From the NCBI RefSeq assembly GCF_003952945.1, contig NZ_QXGK01000015.1, positions 1-63,736 on the forward strand: 63,736 nucleotides of DNA, in the 5' to 3' direction. The position numbers were made by a program, and so were the translations under genes. Below the pieces are notes generated by a model. The model worked only from the letters and a program-made list of their open reading frames with translations. It made no database searches and had not been told where the DNA came from. Shown piece by piece: positions 40,573 to 48,439 of the stretch. The stretch's first letter is position 1; each line of letters begins with the position of its first letter. The DNA comes from Bifidobacterium samirii (GTDB lineage Bacteria > Actinomycetota > Actinomycetes > Actinomycetales > Bifidobacteriaceae).

Positions 40573-42009
40573 ATGAATCTTACCGATATCTCCCCCGCAA
40601 TCGCACTCACCCCGCTCGACGGCCGCTACCACAACACCACCGCCCCGCTCGTCGAATACCTGAGCGAGCCGGCCCTCAACCGCGAGCGCATGCACGTCGA
40701 GGTCGAATGGATGATCCTTCTGGCCAACGGCTTCGAGGGCAACGGCTACGAGCCGCTCATCGAGGGCGTCGAGCCGTTCACCGCCGAGGAGCAGGCGTTC
40801 CTGCGCGCCATCCCCGAGGAGTTCGGCGCGGAGGGCATCGCCGCGCACGCCAAGCACGAGGCCGTCACCCATCATGATGTCAAGGCCGTGGAATACTACA
40901 TCGACGACCAGTTCGCCAAGGCGACCGCGTCGATGCCGCACATCAACGACCGTCTCAAGACGCTCGTGCACTTCGCCTGCACGTCCGAAGACATCAACAA
41001 CCTGTCGACCGCGCTGTGCGTCAAGCAGGCGATGGAGCAGGTGTGGACGCCCGCGTTCAAGGAGATCATCGACCATCTGGCCGCCAAGGCCGACGAGTAC
41101 CGCGACATGCCGCTGCTGTCGCTCACGCACGGCCAGCCGGCCACGCCGACCACGCTCGGCAAGGAGCTCGCCGTCTACGTGTACCGTCTGACCCGCCAGC
41201 TCAGGCACATCGAGAGCCAGGAGTATCTGGGCAAGATCAACGGCGCGACCGGCACGTTCGGCGCGCATCTGGCCGCCTGCCCGGAGGTCGACTGGATCGC
41301 CGTCTCGCGCGAGTTCGTCGAGAACCGCATGGGCCTGACCTGGAACCCGCTGACCACGCAGATCGAAAGCCACGACTGGCAGGCCGAGCTGTACGGCACC
41401 GTCTCCCATGCGAACCGCATCATGCACAACCTGTGCGTGGACGTGTGGATGTACATCTCGCGCGGCGTGTTCGCGCAGGTGCCGGTCAAGGGCGCCACCG
41501 GATCGTCCACGATGCCGCACAAGGTCAACCCGATCCGTTTCGAGAACGCGGAGGCCAACTTCGAGCTGTCCTGCTCGCTGCTCGACACCCTGTCGGCCAC
41601 GCTCGTCGAATCCCGCTGGCAGCGCGACCTGACCGATTCGACCACGCAGCGCAACATCGGCTCGGCGCTCGGCTACTCGCAGCTGGCCCTGTACAACCTG
41701 ATGGGCGGCCTCAAGTCCATCCACCCGAACGCGATCGTCATCGAACGCGAGCTGGACGAGAACTGGGAGGTGCTCGGCGAGCCGATCCAGACGGCGATGC
41801 GCGCCTGCGAGCTCAAGGGCCTGCCGGGTATGGACAAGCCGTACGAGAAGGTCAAGGAGCTGATGCGCGGCCACGAGATCGACCAGGCGCAGGTCGAGGC
41901 GTTCATCGACGCGCAGTCGTTCGACGAGGAGACCGCGGCCCGTCTCAAGGCGCTCACCCCCGCCTCCTACACCGGCGTCGCCTCCAAGCTGGTCGACTTC
42001 GCCCGCTGA
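40573..42009 (+). CDS. purB: Adenylosuccinate lyase
   Basis: 478 residues, the standard length. It cleaves SAICAR to AICAR and adenylosuccinate to AMP, both releasing fumarate, in purine synthesis. The fumarase/aspartase signature Gly-Ser-Ser-Thr-Met-Pro-His-Lys-Val-Asn-Pro is at about 309-319 and supplies the catalytic Ser. Upstream are Thr-Ser-Glu-Asp-Ile-Asn-Asn and His-Gly-Gln-Pro-Ala, which line the active site. AGGGACC precedes the ATG. The gene stands alone with its own terminator. Confidence 0.98.
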   Translation: MNLTDISPAIALTPLDGRYHNTTAPLVEYLSEPALNRERMHVEVEWMILLANGFEGNGYEPLIEGVEPFTAEEQAFLRAIPEEFGAEGIAAHAKHEAVTHHDVKAVEYYIDDQFAKATASMPHINDRLKTLVHFACTSEDINNLSTALCVKQAMEQVWTPAFKEIIDHLAAKADEYRDMPLLSLTHGQPATPTTLGKELAVYVYRLTRQLRHIESQEYLGKINGATGTFGAHLAACPEVDWIAVSREFVENRMGLTWNPLTTQIESHDWQAELYGTVSHANRIMHNLCVDVWMYISRGVFAQVPVKGATGSSTMPHKVNPIRFENAEANFELSCSLLDTLSATLVESRWQRDLTDSTTQRNIGSALGYSQLALYNLMGGLKSIHPNAIVIERELDENWEVLGEPIQTAMRACELKGLPGMDKPYEKVKELMRGHEIDQAQVEAFIDAQSFDEETAARLKALTPASYTGVASKLVDFAR

Positions 42010-42075
42010 TGCAGCCCGGAGCCGTACGGCCGGAAGCGCGACGCGCGCGGCCGGCACGGCTCCGACGGACCTTCC

Positions 42076-42111
42076 GGCCCGCCCGCCCGTGACCGCACGG
42101 ACGGGCGGGCC
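42076..42111 (+). terminator. Terminator hairpin of purB
   Basis: Arms 42076-42090 and 42097-42111 (GGCCCGCCCGCCCGT and its near complement, one mismatch) enclose a 6-base loop. An earlier weaker hairpin with arms CGGAGCCGT/ACGGCTCCG lies at 42018-42065. Confidence 0.7.
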
Positions 42112-42182
42112 GTCCGATTATCGTCCCCGCGATTCCCCGTCCTTCCTTCATCATCATTCATCCGTTCCTACGAAAGGTGCCG

Positions 42183-44726
42183 ATGACCGATCAGATCCGG
42201 GCGGCGTCCCCGCACGACGCCGCCGACCATGACGACGCCCGCGCCGACGTCCGCGACGGCCATGCCGCCGGCGCGACGCCGGTCGCCGTCCTCTCCCGTC
42301 CCCCGAGCGCGGCGGACCCGCATATCGACGACGTGCCGCCGCGCCGCGTGCACGACTTCGGCGACCTGTTCCGTGCCGCCGGCGCGGTGATCCTGGCCGC
42401 GGTGGTCATGCTGTCGTCCATCTACCTGAGCGGCATCACCACCGGCGTGGAGTCCGACGCGCACACCGCCGGCCAGGCGCTCAACTGGATGGTCGACCTG
42501 CCCGTGTCGATGCTCCAGCAGCTGGCGATCGTCAGCATCGTGGTCATGGCGCTCGTCCAGCTGCTCGTCAGCCGCGAATGGGTGCAGACGGCCGTGTCGG
42601 TCCTCGCCCTGTTCGCGGGCCTGGCCGTCGCGTGGGCACTGTCGGTGGCGGTCTCCGGCTTCGGCGATCCGTCGCTCGTCGCCGCGCTCAGCTCGCCCAA
42701 CAATCCCGTCGGTTCGACGCTGCTGCCCGACTTCTATGCGGGCGCGGCGGCCCTGCTGACCGCGGCCGGGCCGCGCCGCACCCGCTCCGCCGTCAAATGG
42801 GGTTGGAACATCCTGTATACGGTGGGTGCGCTGCTGGTCGTCCTGTCGGTCAATTCGGTGGCCGGCGTGCTCGTCTCGTTCGCCGCGGGCCGCCTGTCGG
42901 GCATGCTGCTGCGCTTCGCGGTCGGCACGAAGAACCAGGGCACGTGGGGTGCGGAGCTCGCGCAGGCGCTGCAGGGCATCGGCATCACCGTCACATCGCT
43001 GTCGCGCCGCGTCGACGTCGGCGGCGACACCTCCCATCGCACGCTGCGCGCCTCGCTCGACGATGACCTGGTCGAAGGCTCGCGCCTCTACGACGTCGAG
43101 GACGACCGCGGTCGCCGCTTCGTCGTCTCCGCGCTCGACGCGCAGGCGCGCACCGCCGGCTACGTGCGTCAGCTGTGGCAGTGGATCCGATTCACCGGCG
43201 TCGACTCGCGCCGCGACCGTTCCCCCAGGGAGGCGACGCAGCATCACATGGCGATGATGCTCGGCCTGCACAACGCCGGCCTGCCCACGCCCGACGTGTA
43301 CGGCGTGGCCGACACGGGCGAGACGTCGATCCTCGTGCTGCGCGGCGCGGACGCGATGCACGCGTGTAACCTCGACACGCTCGACGACGATGACGCGGTC
43401 GCGCTCATGCGGTTCCTGTCGGTCGCCAACCGCCGCGGCTACACGCACCGGCGCATCACCCCCGACACGCTCGCCCGGCTCGAATCGGGCACGCCGATCA
43501 TCGCCGGCTGGCATAACGGCGACGATGCGAGCACGCCGGCGAGCGTCGCGCTCGACCAGGTGCAGCTGCTCACGCTGCTGGCCGTGCTCATCGGCCCCGA
43601 TCGCGCCGTCGCCGCCGGACGCGACGTGTGGGGCGACGACACGATGGTCGCCCTCGCCCCGTTCGTGCAGAAGGCCGCGATCCCGTCCGCCACGCGCGCG
43701 ATGGACGAGTGGGACCGGCACGTGCTCGACGACCTGCGTGCCCGCCTGCGCGCGCTCGCCCCGCAGGACGTGGCCGAGTCGATGGAGCCGGTGACGCTGT
43801 CGCGCTTCAGCGTGCGCTCGTTCGTCGGCATCGCGCTGCTGGTCGTGGCCGTGGCGGTCGTGTTCACGCAGATGAAGCCCGACGAGATCATCGCCGCGGT
43901 GCGCAACGCCAACCCGCGCATGGCGCTCGTCTGTCTGGCGCTGGGACTGGTCGCCTGGCTCGGCTCGGCGCTGGAACTGGGCGCGTTCATCGCCCCGGAG
44001 CGTCGCAATCCGCTGGGCGTGTTCATGTCGCAGGTCGCGCAGGGCTTCGCGATGGTGTCGATGCCGGCCGGCGTGGGCCCCGCGTTCGTGAACCTGCAGT
44101 TCCTGCGCCGCAGCGGCTACCGGAACACGGCGGCCACGGCGATCATGAGCGCCGTACTCGCCGTCTACTACGGCGGCACCGTCGTCATGATGCTTCTGCT
44201 GGGCCTGTTCACCGGCAGCGACGCGCTGCGCGGCATGATCCCCACGAACACGCTGATCGTCGTCGTGGGCGTCGTGCTCATGGCGCTGGCCGTCGCGATG
44301 ATGGTCGCTCCGGTGCGTCGCTGGGTGGTCGGACGGGTGGTGCCGCTCGTCAGGGCGTACGCGCGCCAGCTGCTCGACGTGCTCACCAACCCCAAGGAGC
44401 TGACGTTCAGCATCCTGGGCATGCTGGTGCTCAACGTCGCCACCGGACTGGGATTCTGGGTGGCGCTGCTCGCATTCGGCCAGCCGACCAATCCGATCGA
44501 GACGCTGTTCATCTTCCTGCTGGCCAACGCGCTCGGCTCGGCCCTGCCCACGCCGGGCGGTCTGGGCGGCGTGGAGGCAGCGCTGGCGGTCTCGTTCGGC
44601 GCGATGGGCGTCCCGGCCGGCGTGGCCGTCTCCGCGACGCTGCTGTACCGCGTCGTCTTCTACTGGCTGCGCATCCCGCTGGGCGCGTTCGCGATGCGAT
44701 GGCTCGACCGGCGCAACCTCATCTGA
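42183..44726 (+). CDS. Large flippase-like (LPG synthase TM-type) membrane protein
   Basis: 847 residues in three parts. The N-terminal 60 are disordered, then about six membrane helices (roughly 65-275). A cytoplasmic middle (about 285-535) has weak kinase-like features: a Leu-His-Asn-Ala-Gly-Leu-Pro-Thr-Pro element and a Ile-Leu-Val-Leu-Arg-Gly strand. The C-terminal 300 residues are the UPF0104/lysylphosphatidylglycerol-synthase membrane domain, ending in Gly-Gly-Leu-Gly-Gly-Val-Glu-Ala. That domain is known in lipid flippases and glycolipid pathways; the substrate here is unknown. Start: the ATG at 42183 with AAAGG six bases upstream, rather than the GTG at 42177. Confidence 0.8.
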   Translation: MTDQIRAASPHDAADHDDARADVRDGHAAGATPVAVLSRPPSAADPHIDDVPPRRVHDFGDLFRAAGAVILAAVVMLSSIYLSGITTGVESDAHTAGQALNWMVDLPVSMLQQLAIVSIVVMALVQLLVSREWVQTAVSVLALFAGLAVAWALSVAVSGFGDPSLVAALSSPNNPVGSTLLPDFYAGAAALLTAAGPRRTRSAVKWGWNILYTVGALLVVLSVNSVAGVLVSFAAGRLSGMLLRFAVGTKNQGTWGAELAQALQGIGITVTSLSRRVDVGGDTSHRTLRASLDDDLVEGSRLYDVEDDRGRRFVVSALDAQARTAGYVRQLWQWIRFTGVDSRRDRSPREATQHHMAMMLGLHNAGLPTPDVYGVADTGETSILVLRGADAMHACNLDTLDDDDAVALMRFLSVANRRGYTHRRITPDTLARLESGTPIIAGWHNGDDASTPASVALDQVQLLTLLAVLIGPDRAVAAGRDVWGDDTMVALAPFVQKAAIPSATRAMDEWDRHVLDDLRARLRALAPQDVAESMEPVTLSRFSVRSFVGIALLVVAVAVVFTQMKPDEIIAAVRNANPRMALVCLALGLVAWLGSALELGAFIAPERRNPLGVFMSQVAQGFAMVSMPAGVGPAFVNLQFLRRSGYRNTAATAIMSAVLAVYYGGTVVMMLLLGLFTGSDALRGMIPTNTLIVVVGVVLMALAVAMMVAPVRRWVVGRVVPLVRAYARQLLDVLTNPKELTFSILGMLVLNVATGLGFWVALLAFGQPTNPIETLFIFLLANALGSALPTPGGLGGVEAALAVSFGAMGVPAGVAVSATLLYRVVFYWLRIPLGAFAMRWLDRRNLI

Positions 44727-44876
44727 GCTGGTCCGGGCCCGCTCGCGACGGTGGCGAACATCGGCGCAAACCCTTGGAAAACATGCCGAATGGTCGCATC
44801 GTGCGCTATTATTCAGTATGAACGTGTGGAAGGCTCGACTCAGGAGGGTCTTCCCCTGACTCAAGAAGGATGCTTT

Positions 44877-45158
44877 ATGGCATACAACAAGTCTGATCTC
44901 GTCTCGAAGATCGCCCAGAAGTCCAACCTGACCAAGGCTCAGGCCGAGGCTGCTGTCAATGCTTTCCAGGACGTGTTCGTCGAGGCCATGCGTGAGGGCG
45001 AAGGCCTGAAGCTGACCGGTCTGTTCTCCGCCGAGCGCGTCAAGCGCGCCGCTCGCACGGGCCGCAACCCGCGCACCGGCGAGACCATCGAGATTCCGGC
45101 GACCTACGGCGTCAAGCTGTCCGCCGGCTCCCTGCTGAAGAAGGCCGTCACCGAGTAA
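44877..45158 (+). CDS. hup: Histone-like DNA-binding protein HU
   Basis: 93 residues, a textbook HU length. Helical dimer part 1-45, then the arm region with Gly-Arg-Asn-Pro-Arg-Thr-Gly (62-68), which carries the Pro that bends DNA. It binds DNA without strong sequence preference, compacts the nucleoid and helps recombination and replication. AAGAAGGA precedes the ATG. The region upstream is less GC-rich and contains TATTAT (44809-44814), a likely -10 element, with about 60 bases of untranslated leader. Confidence 0.97.
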   Translation: MAYNKSDLVSKIAQKSNLTKAQAEAAVNAFQDVFVEAMREGEGLKLTGLFSAERVKRAARTGRNPRTGETIEIPATYGVKLSAGSLLKKAVTE

Positions 45159-45191
45159 GCTCGGATCTGCCCCAAGCAGTCTTGTAGAGGT

Positions 45192-45220
45192 AAGGCCCCG
45201 ACCGCGAGCGTCGGGGCCTT
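45192..45220 (+). terminator. Terminator of the HU gene
   Basis: Arms AAGGCCCCGAC (45192-45202) and GTCGGGGCCTT (45210-45220), loop of seven bases, 34 bases after the stop. Confidence 0.85.
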
Positions 45221-45271
45221 CGCATATCCGGGGCCGTATCCGCCCGGGGCTTCGTCGGGGTCTTCGCGCCT

Positions 45272-45377
45272 GCGGTTTGTATGCGTCGGGACGATACGGC
45301 CGCATACAGACCGCGGTTTCGGGGGCCCATTCCGGCGGTTTGCATGCGGCCACCTCGTCGTGGCGCATACAAACCGC
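45272..45377. repeat. Two REP-like hairpins built from four 14-base units
   Basis: GCGGTTTGTATGCG (45272-45285), CGCATACAGACCGC (45301-45314), GCGGTTTGCATGCG (45335-45348) and CGCATACAAACCGC (45364-45377) alternate in orientation. The two palindromes are spaced exactly 63 bases apart. They fall between the HU terminator and the pafA stop. This arrangement resembles repetitive extragenic palindromes; copies elsewhere in the genome cannot be seen from here. Confidence 0.65.
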
Positions 45378-45402
45378 AGTCCGCGGACAGCCGTGGCGGG
45401 GA

Positions 45403-47031
45403 TCAGTCGAGCGCGGCCATGAGCCGGCGGCAGTCGTCGGTCGGTTCGGAGCCGAACGGGTCGAGGATGACGGCCTCGCGGTGTTCGGGGCTGGTCAGGG
45501 TCAGCCTCGTCCAGTCGCAGGAGAACTTCGCGCCGGCGGCGAGCGCCGCGGCGACGAATCGGCCGCGCAGTGCGGCGCGCGTGTCGGCCGGGGGTTCGCG
45601 CAGCGCGCATTCGACGGTCGCGTCGTCGGCGAGCCGGCGGATCGCGCCGCGTCGCAGCATCGACTCGTAGAGCGTGCCGGATGCGATGTCGTGGTAGTCC
45701 ATGTCGAGTTGGGCGAGGCGGGTCTGCGGGACGCGTCCGGCGCGCGCGTGGAGCGCTTCGAACAGGCGCAGTTTGGCGGCCCAGTCGACGCGGTCGGCGA
45801 TGCGGTCGCGTTCGCCGTCGCGCAGCGCGTCGAGCACGGCGTGCCATTCGTCGAGGATGCGGGTCAGGACGCCGTCGGGCAGGGCGGCGCGCATCGCGGC
45901 GTCATGGTCGGCGATGAACCGTTCGACGATGGCCAGATACCGGTATTGGATGTCGAGCGCGGTGATTGTGCCGTCGTCGCCGGTCGCCGCCCCGTCGGCG
46001 GTGCCGCCGTCGACGTCGGCATCGTCGCCGCTGCCGTCAAGCGGGTGCGCGAGCCGCAGCCGCGCGGTCCGGCAGGTCAGGTCGCGGCTGACGGCACGGT
46101 TCGCCTCGCCGGGGTCGGCGAGCGTGAACGCGTCGAATCCGCTCGGTACGCCGAGTCGGGCGCTTTCCTCGATGACGCACAGCACGAGGTGGGTGACGGC
46201 GAGTTTCATCCAGGTGGCCCACTGGGAGCGGTTGGAGTCGCCGATGATGACGTGCAGGCGCCGGTAGGCGTCGGGGTCGGCGTGGGGTTCGTCGCGCGTG
46301 TTGACCATCGGCCGGGCGCGGGTCGTGGCGGAGGAGACGGCTTCGTCGAGGAAGTCGGCGCGCTGGGTGATCTCGAATCCGTCGTCGGTGACGCGGCCGG
46401 CGCCGGTGTACAGCTGGCGGGTGATGAGGAACGGCAGCAGTTCGTGCTCGACCTGTTCGAGCGGCACGTAGCGGCGCACCAGATAGTTCTCGTGGCAGCC
46501 GAACGAGTGTCCGGCGGAGTCGGCGTTGTTCTTGTACACATGCACGGCGAGTGTTTCACGGCTTGTTTCACCGTTGGCGCCGCCGCTTGCCTCGCGCAGG
46601 TCGTGCTGCGCCTGCGAGGCGAGGCGGGCCATGACCTGCTCCCCAGCGAGGTCCTGTTCGAGCGCGCCCATCGGGTCGCGCGCCTCGGCGGTCGCGTATT
46701 CGGGGTGCGAGCCGACGTCGAGGTAGAGGCGCGACCCGTTCGTCAGGTACGTGTTGGTCGAACGGGAGCGCGAGACGATGGGACGGAACATGCGCATCGC
46801 CACGTCGCCGGCGTCGACGGGCCGGCCTGCGCCGGTGACGGACACCCCGTATTCGGTCTCCAGGCCGAAGATCCGGTCGAATCCCTCGAACGCCGGCACG
46901 CAGCCCGTAGCGTCGGCGCCGCCGCCGAGTACCGCGCCGTCCGTCGTCGCCGCCACGCCGCCCATGACGCCGGCGTCGGCGAGGGACGGCAGGCTGGAGG
47001 GGCTGTTGGTGCTGTCGCGCAGCTGCGGCAT
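45403..47031 (-). CDS. pafA: Pup ligase PafA
   Basis: 542 residues. PafA attaches Pup through its C-terminal Glu to lysines of target proteins, using ATP. Seen: Phe-Gly-Leu-Glu-Thr-Glu-Tyr-Gly-Val around residue 55 (the conserved Glu of the carboxylate-amine ligase fold), Leu-Asp-Val-Gly-Ser-His-Pro-Glu-Tyr-Ala-Thr and Gly-Cys-His-Glu-Asn-Tyr. About 54 residues of Ala/Gly/Thr/Ser sequence precede the usual N-terminus, so the true start could be later. The assigned ATG shares one base with the pup stop (TGATG). Last gene of the pupylation cluster. Confidence 0.95.
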   Translation of the reverse strand: MPQLRDSTNSPSSLPSLADAGVMGGVAATTDGAVLGGGADATGCVPAFEGFDRIFGLETEYGVSVTGAGRPVDAGDVAMRMFRPIVSRSRSTNTYLTNGSRLYLDVGSHPEYATAEARDPMGALEQDLAGEQVMARLASQAQHDLREASGGANGETSRETLAVHVYKNNADSAGHSFGCHENYLVRRYVPLEQVEHELLPFLITRQLYTGAGRVTDDGFEITQRADFLDEAVSSATTRARPMVNTRDEPHADPDAYRRLHVIIGDSNRSQWATWMKLAVTHLVLCVIEESARLGVPSGFDAFTLADPGEANRAVSRDLTCRTARLRLAHPLDGSGDDADVDGGTADGAATGDDGTITALDIQYRYLAIVERFIADHDAAMRAALPDGVLTRILDEWHAVLDALRDGERDRIADRVDWAAKLRLFEALHARAGRVPQTRLAQLDMDYHDIASGTLYESMLRRGAIRRLADDATVECALREPPADTRAALRGRFVAAALAAGAKFSCDWTRLTLTSPEHREAVILDPFGSEPTDDCRRLMAALD

Positions 47032-47228
47032 CACTCGCCGCCCTTCTGCACGAAGCTGTTCACGTACGTCTCGGCGTTGGTTTCGAGCACCGACGCGATG
47101 TCGTCGAGCACCGAGTCGAGGATGTCGTCGGTCTCCTGCACGGCGGGCGCGCTCTGGGCGGCGGCCGTCTCCTCGGTCAGGTCCGCGGCGGTCTGGGCGG
47201 CCTGGGCACGTTCGAATTCCTGGGGCAT
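47031..47228 (-). CDS. pup: Prokaryotic ubiquitin-like protein Pup
   Basis: 65 residues, the usual size. Intrinsically disordered N-terminus, helix-prone middle, and C-terminus Phe-Val-Gln-Lys-Gly-Gly-Glu. It ends directly in Glu, so no deamidation of a terminal Gln is needed before ligation. The helix Ile-Leu-Asp-Ser-Val-Leu-Asp is the part known to meet the coiled coil of the Mpa/ARC ATPase. AAGGAGGA before the ATG is the strongest ribosome site in the cluster. PafA begins at its stop. Confidence 0.96.
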   Translation of the reverse strand: MPQEFERAQAAQTAADLTEETAAAQSAPAVQETDDILDSVLDDIASVLETNAETYVNSFVQKGGE

Positions 47229-47269
47229 GGTTCCTCCTTACGCTGGCGCTGGTCCCGGCGCCGATACGA

Positions 47270-47305
47270 CGTCGGCCGCACCCATGATGACGGGTGCGGC
47301 CGACG
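47270..47305 (-). terminator. Hairpin between the phosphatase-like gene and pup
   Basis: Arms CGTCGGCCGCACCC (47270-47283) and GGGTGCGGCCGACG (47292-47305), loop of eight bases. It would partly separate arc-dop-phosphatase from pup-pafA. No T-run. Confidence 0.6.
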
Positions 47306-47391
47306 GTCCGCCGCGCGCCTCCCGCGATGCGGACGGCGGAGCGGCAATGATGATGTTATCGTCCGGACATACGTCCGGAGGGGGCGACGCG

Positions 47392-48222
47392 CTACGCCAG
47401 GTACGGGCGCAGCTCGTCGATGATGAGTCCGTTGGATGCGACGATGTCGTTCTCGCGGCGCCAGTGAATCTGGCCGCCGGTCCAGGTGCGCAGCTTGGCC
47501 TGCGCCTCCCACACGACGACGGCGCCCGCCGACACGGCCGGCACGTCCCACTTGTGCAGGTGCGGCTCGAAGTACGCGTCGTACGTGCCGTCGGCGACCT
47601 TGCACAGGTCGAGCGACGCGGGCCCGACGCGCTTGATGTCGGCCGGACGGCCGGCGATCGCGGCGACCACGTCGAGCGAGCGCTTCGATTCGGCCGGCAC
47701 GTACGACATGCCGTAGCACACGACCGACCCGTCGAGGTGCTCGGTGGTCGAGGGGATGATCTTCTCGCGCTTGTCGCCGATCGGGGTGCGGCGGATGCGG
47801 ATCGCGCCCTTGCCCTTGGCGGCCAGGTAGGTCAGGCCGAGGCCCGGCGCGTGCACGACGCCCAGGATCGGCTGGGCGGAGCCCTCTTCGTTGAATTCGA
47901 ACAGGGACACGGTGATCGACCATTCGGGCATGTTGCGCGAGTAGTTCATCACGCCGTCGATCTTGCCGATGCACCAGTAGCGTTCGCCCGGCTTGCACTC
48001 CTCGGGGCGCTCCTCCCACAGGCCGTCGAAGGGTTCGACGTACGAGATGCGGTTCGCGATGAAGCGCGCCAGTCGATCGTCGACGTCGAGTTCGGTGCGC
48101 TGGTGCGCGGACATGTCCAGACTCTTCAGGTCCCTGGGGTTGGTCTGGTCGGTGAGCGCGTGGCGTCCCGCATCCTGGGTGATGCGCGCCACTTCCAGGG
48201 CGAGTTCTCTCAGTTCCATCAT
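47392..48222 (-). CDS. Inositol-monophosphatase-family protein, metal motif degenerate
   Basis: 276 residues in the inositol monophosphatase/CysQ superfamily. Glu70-Glu71 match the acidic motif A, and a Lys-Trp-Asp-Val-Pro-Ala motif near the C-terminus fits the last metal site. The central motif, normally Asp-Pro-Ile/Leu-Asp-Gly-Thr, reads Gly-Lys-Ile-Asp-Gly-Val (86-91): the first Asp and the Thr are lost, only Asp89 remains. Catalysis by the usual two- or three-metal mechanism is therefore doubtful. It could bind a phosphorylated ligand or have altered chemistry. It sits between dop and pup. GGGAGG precedes a double ATG (48222/48219). Confidence 0.8.
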   Translation of the reverse strand: MMELRELALEVARITQDAGRHALTDQTNPRDLKSLDMSAHQRTELDVDDRLARFIANRISYVEPFDGLWEERPEECKPGERYWCIGKIDGVMNYSRNMPEWSITVSLFEFNEEGSAQPILGVVHAPGLGLTYLAAKGKGAIRIRRTPIGDKREKIIPSTTEHLDGSVVCYGMSYVPAESKRSLDVVAAIAGRPADIKRVGPASLDLCKVADGTYDAYFEPHLHKWDVPAVSAGAVVVWEAQAKLRTWTGGQIHWRRENDIVASNGLIIDELRPYLA

Positions 48223-48439
48223 CGTGCCTCCCGTCCGTGATGGGACCGATCGGGCCGGCCGTCCGGCGGCGTGCCGCGGACATGCCGGCGGTGCCGATCG
48301 TGTCGTGGTTTCGTTGGTGGATGTCGTTGCTGTCGTTGGTGTGCTGTCGTGTGCCGTGGGCGCGGCCCTGCCGCGCGCGAGGGCGTTCCGGGTCTCCCCC
48401 GGCTCCCCGTCCCTCGCCTTTTCGATTGATGCTTCGATG

